A stretch of DNA of 64,000 nucleotides from Isoptericola sediminis (lineage in GTDB: Bacteria; Actinomycetota; Actinomycetes; Actinomycetales; Cellulomonadaceae): NCBI RefSeq assembly GCF_013085345.1, contig NZ_JABFAJ010000009.1:1-64000 (forward strand), written 5' to 3'. Below are positions 63,139 to 64,000 of this stretch, one piece after another. The stretch's first letter is position 1, and each line of letters starts with the position of its first letter. The notes under the pieces are model-generated. The model ran no database searches. It had not been told where the DNA came from and saw only the letters and a program-made list of their open reading frames with translations. Both the position numbers and the translations under genes were made by a program.

Positions 63139-63984
63139 GTGCTCGGCGACGGTGCGTTCGCGCTCGCGCTCGGGGCCGGGCTGGTCGCGGCCGTGAACCC
63201 GTGCGGGTTCGCCCTGCTGCCCGCCTATCTCGCGACGCTGGTCCGGCCCGACGACGGCCGGGCCGCCGCCGTGGGCCGTGCCCTGCGCTCGACCGCGGCG
63301 CTCACCCTCGGGTTCGTCGCGGTGTTCGGCGCCTTCGGGCTGGTCGTCGCCCCGGTCGCCAGCTCGGTCCAGCGCTGGCTGCCCGTGTTCACCCTGGTGC
63401 TCGGGGTCGTGCTCGCCGCGGCGGGGGTCTGGGTCCTGACGGGGCGCGAGCTGCCCGGTCTGCGACTGCTGCGCACCGGGTCCGGGCGGCCGCTCACGGA
63501 CCGGTGGTGGTCCGTCGTCGGGTTCGGAGCCTCCTATGCCCTGGCCTCGCTCACCTGCACGATCGCCCCGTTCCTCGCCGTGGTCGTGACGGCCTTCCGC
63601 GCCGGGTCGGTGGCAGAGGGTGTCGCCCTGTTCGCCACCTATGCGGCCGGCATGGCCCTGCTCGTCGGCACGGCCGCCGTCGTCGTCGCCGTGGCCGGTG
63701 CCGGAGTGGTCTCCCGCGCCCGGGGGGCGGGACCGGTGCTCGCCCGGGTCGGGGGCGGGATCCTCGTCGTCGCGGGGCTGTACGTCGCCTGGTACGGGTT
63801 CTGGGAGCTGCGCGTGCTGCACGCCGGGGCCGGCACGGACCCGGTGGTCGAGGGTGCCGCCGCCGTCCAGCGGTGGCTGGCCTCGGCGGCGGAGGGGCTC
63901 GGCTGGGTCGGGCTGCTCGTCGTCCTCCTCGTGGTGCTGGCCTCGGTGGGGGGCCTCACCTGGTGGCGCCGGCACCGGGCATGA
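63139..63984 (+). CDS. CcdA-like cytochrome c biogenesis / thiol-electron transfer membrane protein
   Basis: The 281-residue protein has six to seven membrane segments. It carries one conserved Cys in each half, in AVNPCGFALLPAYLATL (first segment) and in ASLTCTIAPFLAVVV (fourth segment), as in CcdA/DsbD beta domains that carry electrons from cytoplasmic thioredoxin outward. It starts five bases after the redoxin lipoprotein gene, its likely partner. The GTG at 63139 is the first good start in frame, with no clear ribosome site, so translation is probably coupled. Confidence 0.9.
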   Translation: MLGDGAFALALGAGLVAAVNPCGFALLPAYLATLVRPDDGRAAAVGRALRSTAALTLGFVAVFGAFGLVVAPVASSVQRWLPVFTLVLGVVLAAAGVWVLTGRELPGLRLLRTGSGRPLTDRWWSVVGFGASYALASLTCTIAPFLAVVVTAFRAGSVAEGVALFATYAAGMALLVGTAAVVVAVAGAGVVSRARGAGPVLARVGGGILVVAGLYVAWYGFWELRVLHAGAGTDPVVEGAAAVQRWLASAAEGLGWVGLLVVLLVVLASVGGLTWWRRHRA

Positions 63985-63992
63985 TGGGGCCC

Positions 63993-64000
63993 ATGGACCT
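63993..64000 (+). CDS. start of a further gene, cut by the window end
   Basis: ATG at 63993 follows CATGAT by seven bases, the leaderless pattern seen elsewhere in this window. Only two full codons (Met-Asp) are inside the window. Other ATGs at 63981 and 63984 overlap the previous stop codon and are possible alternatives. Confidence 0.3.

Overview
The window is about 74% G+C chromosomal DNA from an actinobacterium, most likely in or near Pseudonocardiaceae. This is inferred from gene content and gene order, not from a database search. Actinobacterial markers include a WhiB protein, PerM (DUF6350), GuaB3, a long two-domain phosphotransacetylase, PspC/NarL-type signalling, APS-type CysH, and many start codons 6-7 bases behind a TAnnnT -10 box (leaderless transcripts). 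Two blocks follow the known Mycobacterium tuberculosis gene order: pcrA(uvrD1)-sucC-sucD-perM-purN-purH, and guaB3-guaB-whiB-groES-tsaD-rimI-tsaB-tsaE-alr. No tRNA, rRNA, CRISPR array, insertion sequence or integrase was seen, and no gap without a gene exceeds 300 bases.

Region by region. 1-1.8 kb: a DUF3017 membrane protein and a ferredoxin-reductase-type flavoprotein. 1.8-14.4 kb: the purine/TCA/helicase block on the minus strand. It is interrupted between purN and purH by a four-gene cassette (tetR / SDR oxidoreductase, MFS exporter / arsR), each pair divergent with its own operator. purH then carries its own ZTP riboswitch. 14.5-17.6 kb: a DUF308-DUF389 fusion, an ElaA-type acetyltransferase and two small membrane proteins.

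17.7-22.7 kb: an assimilatory sulfur operon of sulfite reductase, APS reductase, siroheme synthase and sirohydrochlorin chelatase. It is headed by a leaderless 33-codon peptide with seven Cys codons, probably a cysteine-sensing attenuator. 22.7-26.6 kb: a PspC-domain sensor kinase with its response regulator, divergent from a PspC membrane protein and a small partner. 26.6-30.2 kb: two membrane proteins, guaA and thiE. 30.3-34.4 kb: a TPP riboswitch driving thiO-thiS-thiG, facing a ThiF/MoeB-rhodanese protein. 34.4-41.5 kb: SURF1, then phosphoketolase (xfp) and pta-ackA, which together make the phosphoketolase to acetyl-phosphate to acetate/ATP route; xfp and pta share an upstream motif.

41.6-44.4 kb: gluconate permease, gluconokinase and a divergent GntR regulator. 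44.4-49.3 kb: a DUF4031-HD fusion, an aldehyde dehydrogenase, an acetyltransferase with an apparent internal deletion, guaB3 and a DEDDh exonuclease. 49.4-53.2 kb: guaB, a MerR protein with a degenerate B12-like domain, whiB, and groES under a CIRCE element but without groEL beside it. 53.2-62.4 kb: the tRNA t6A genes tsaD, tsaB and tsaE with rimI and alr, interleaved with a THUMP-like methyltransferase, a GCS2 ligase, a nitroreductase and a sulfurtransferase, then a pseudouridine synthase. 62.5-64 kb: a TlpA-like lipoprotein and a CcdA-like membrane protein, and the first codons of a further gene.
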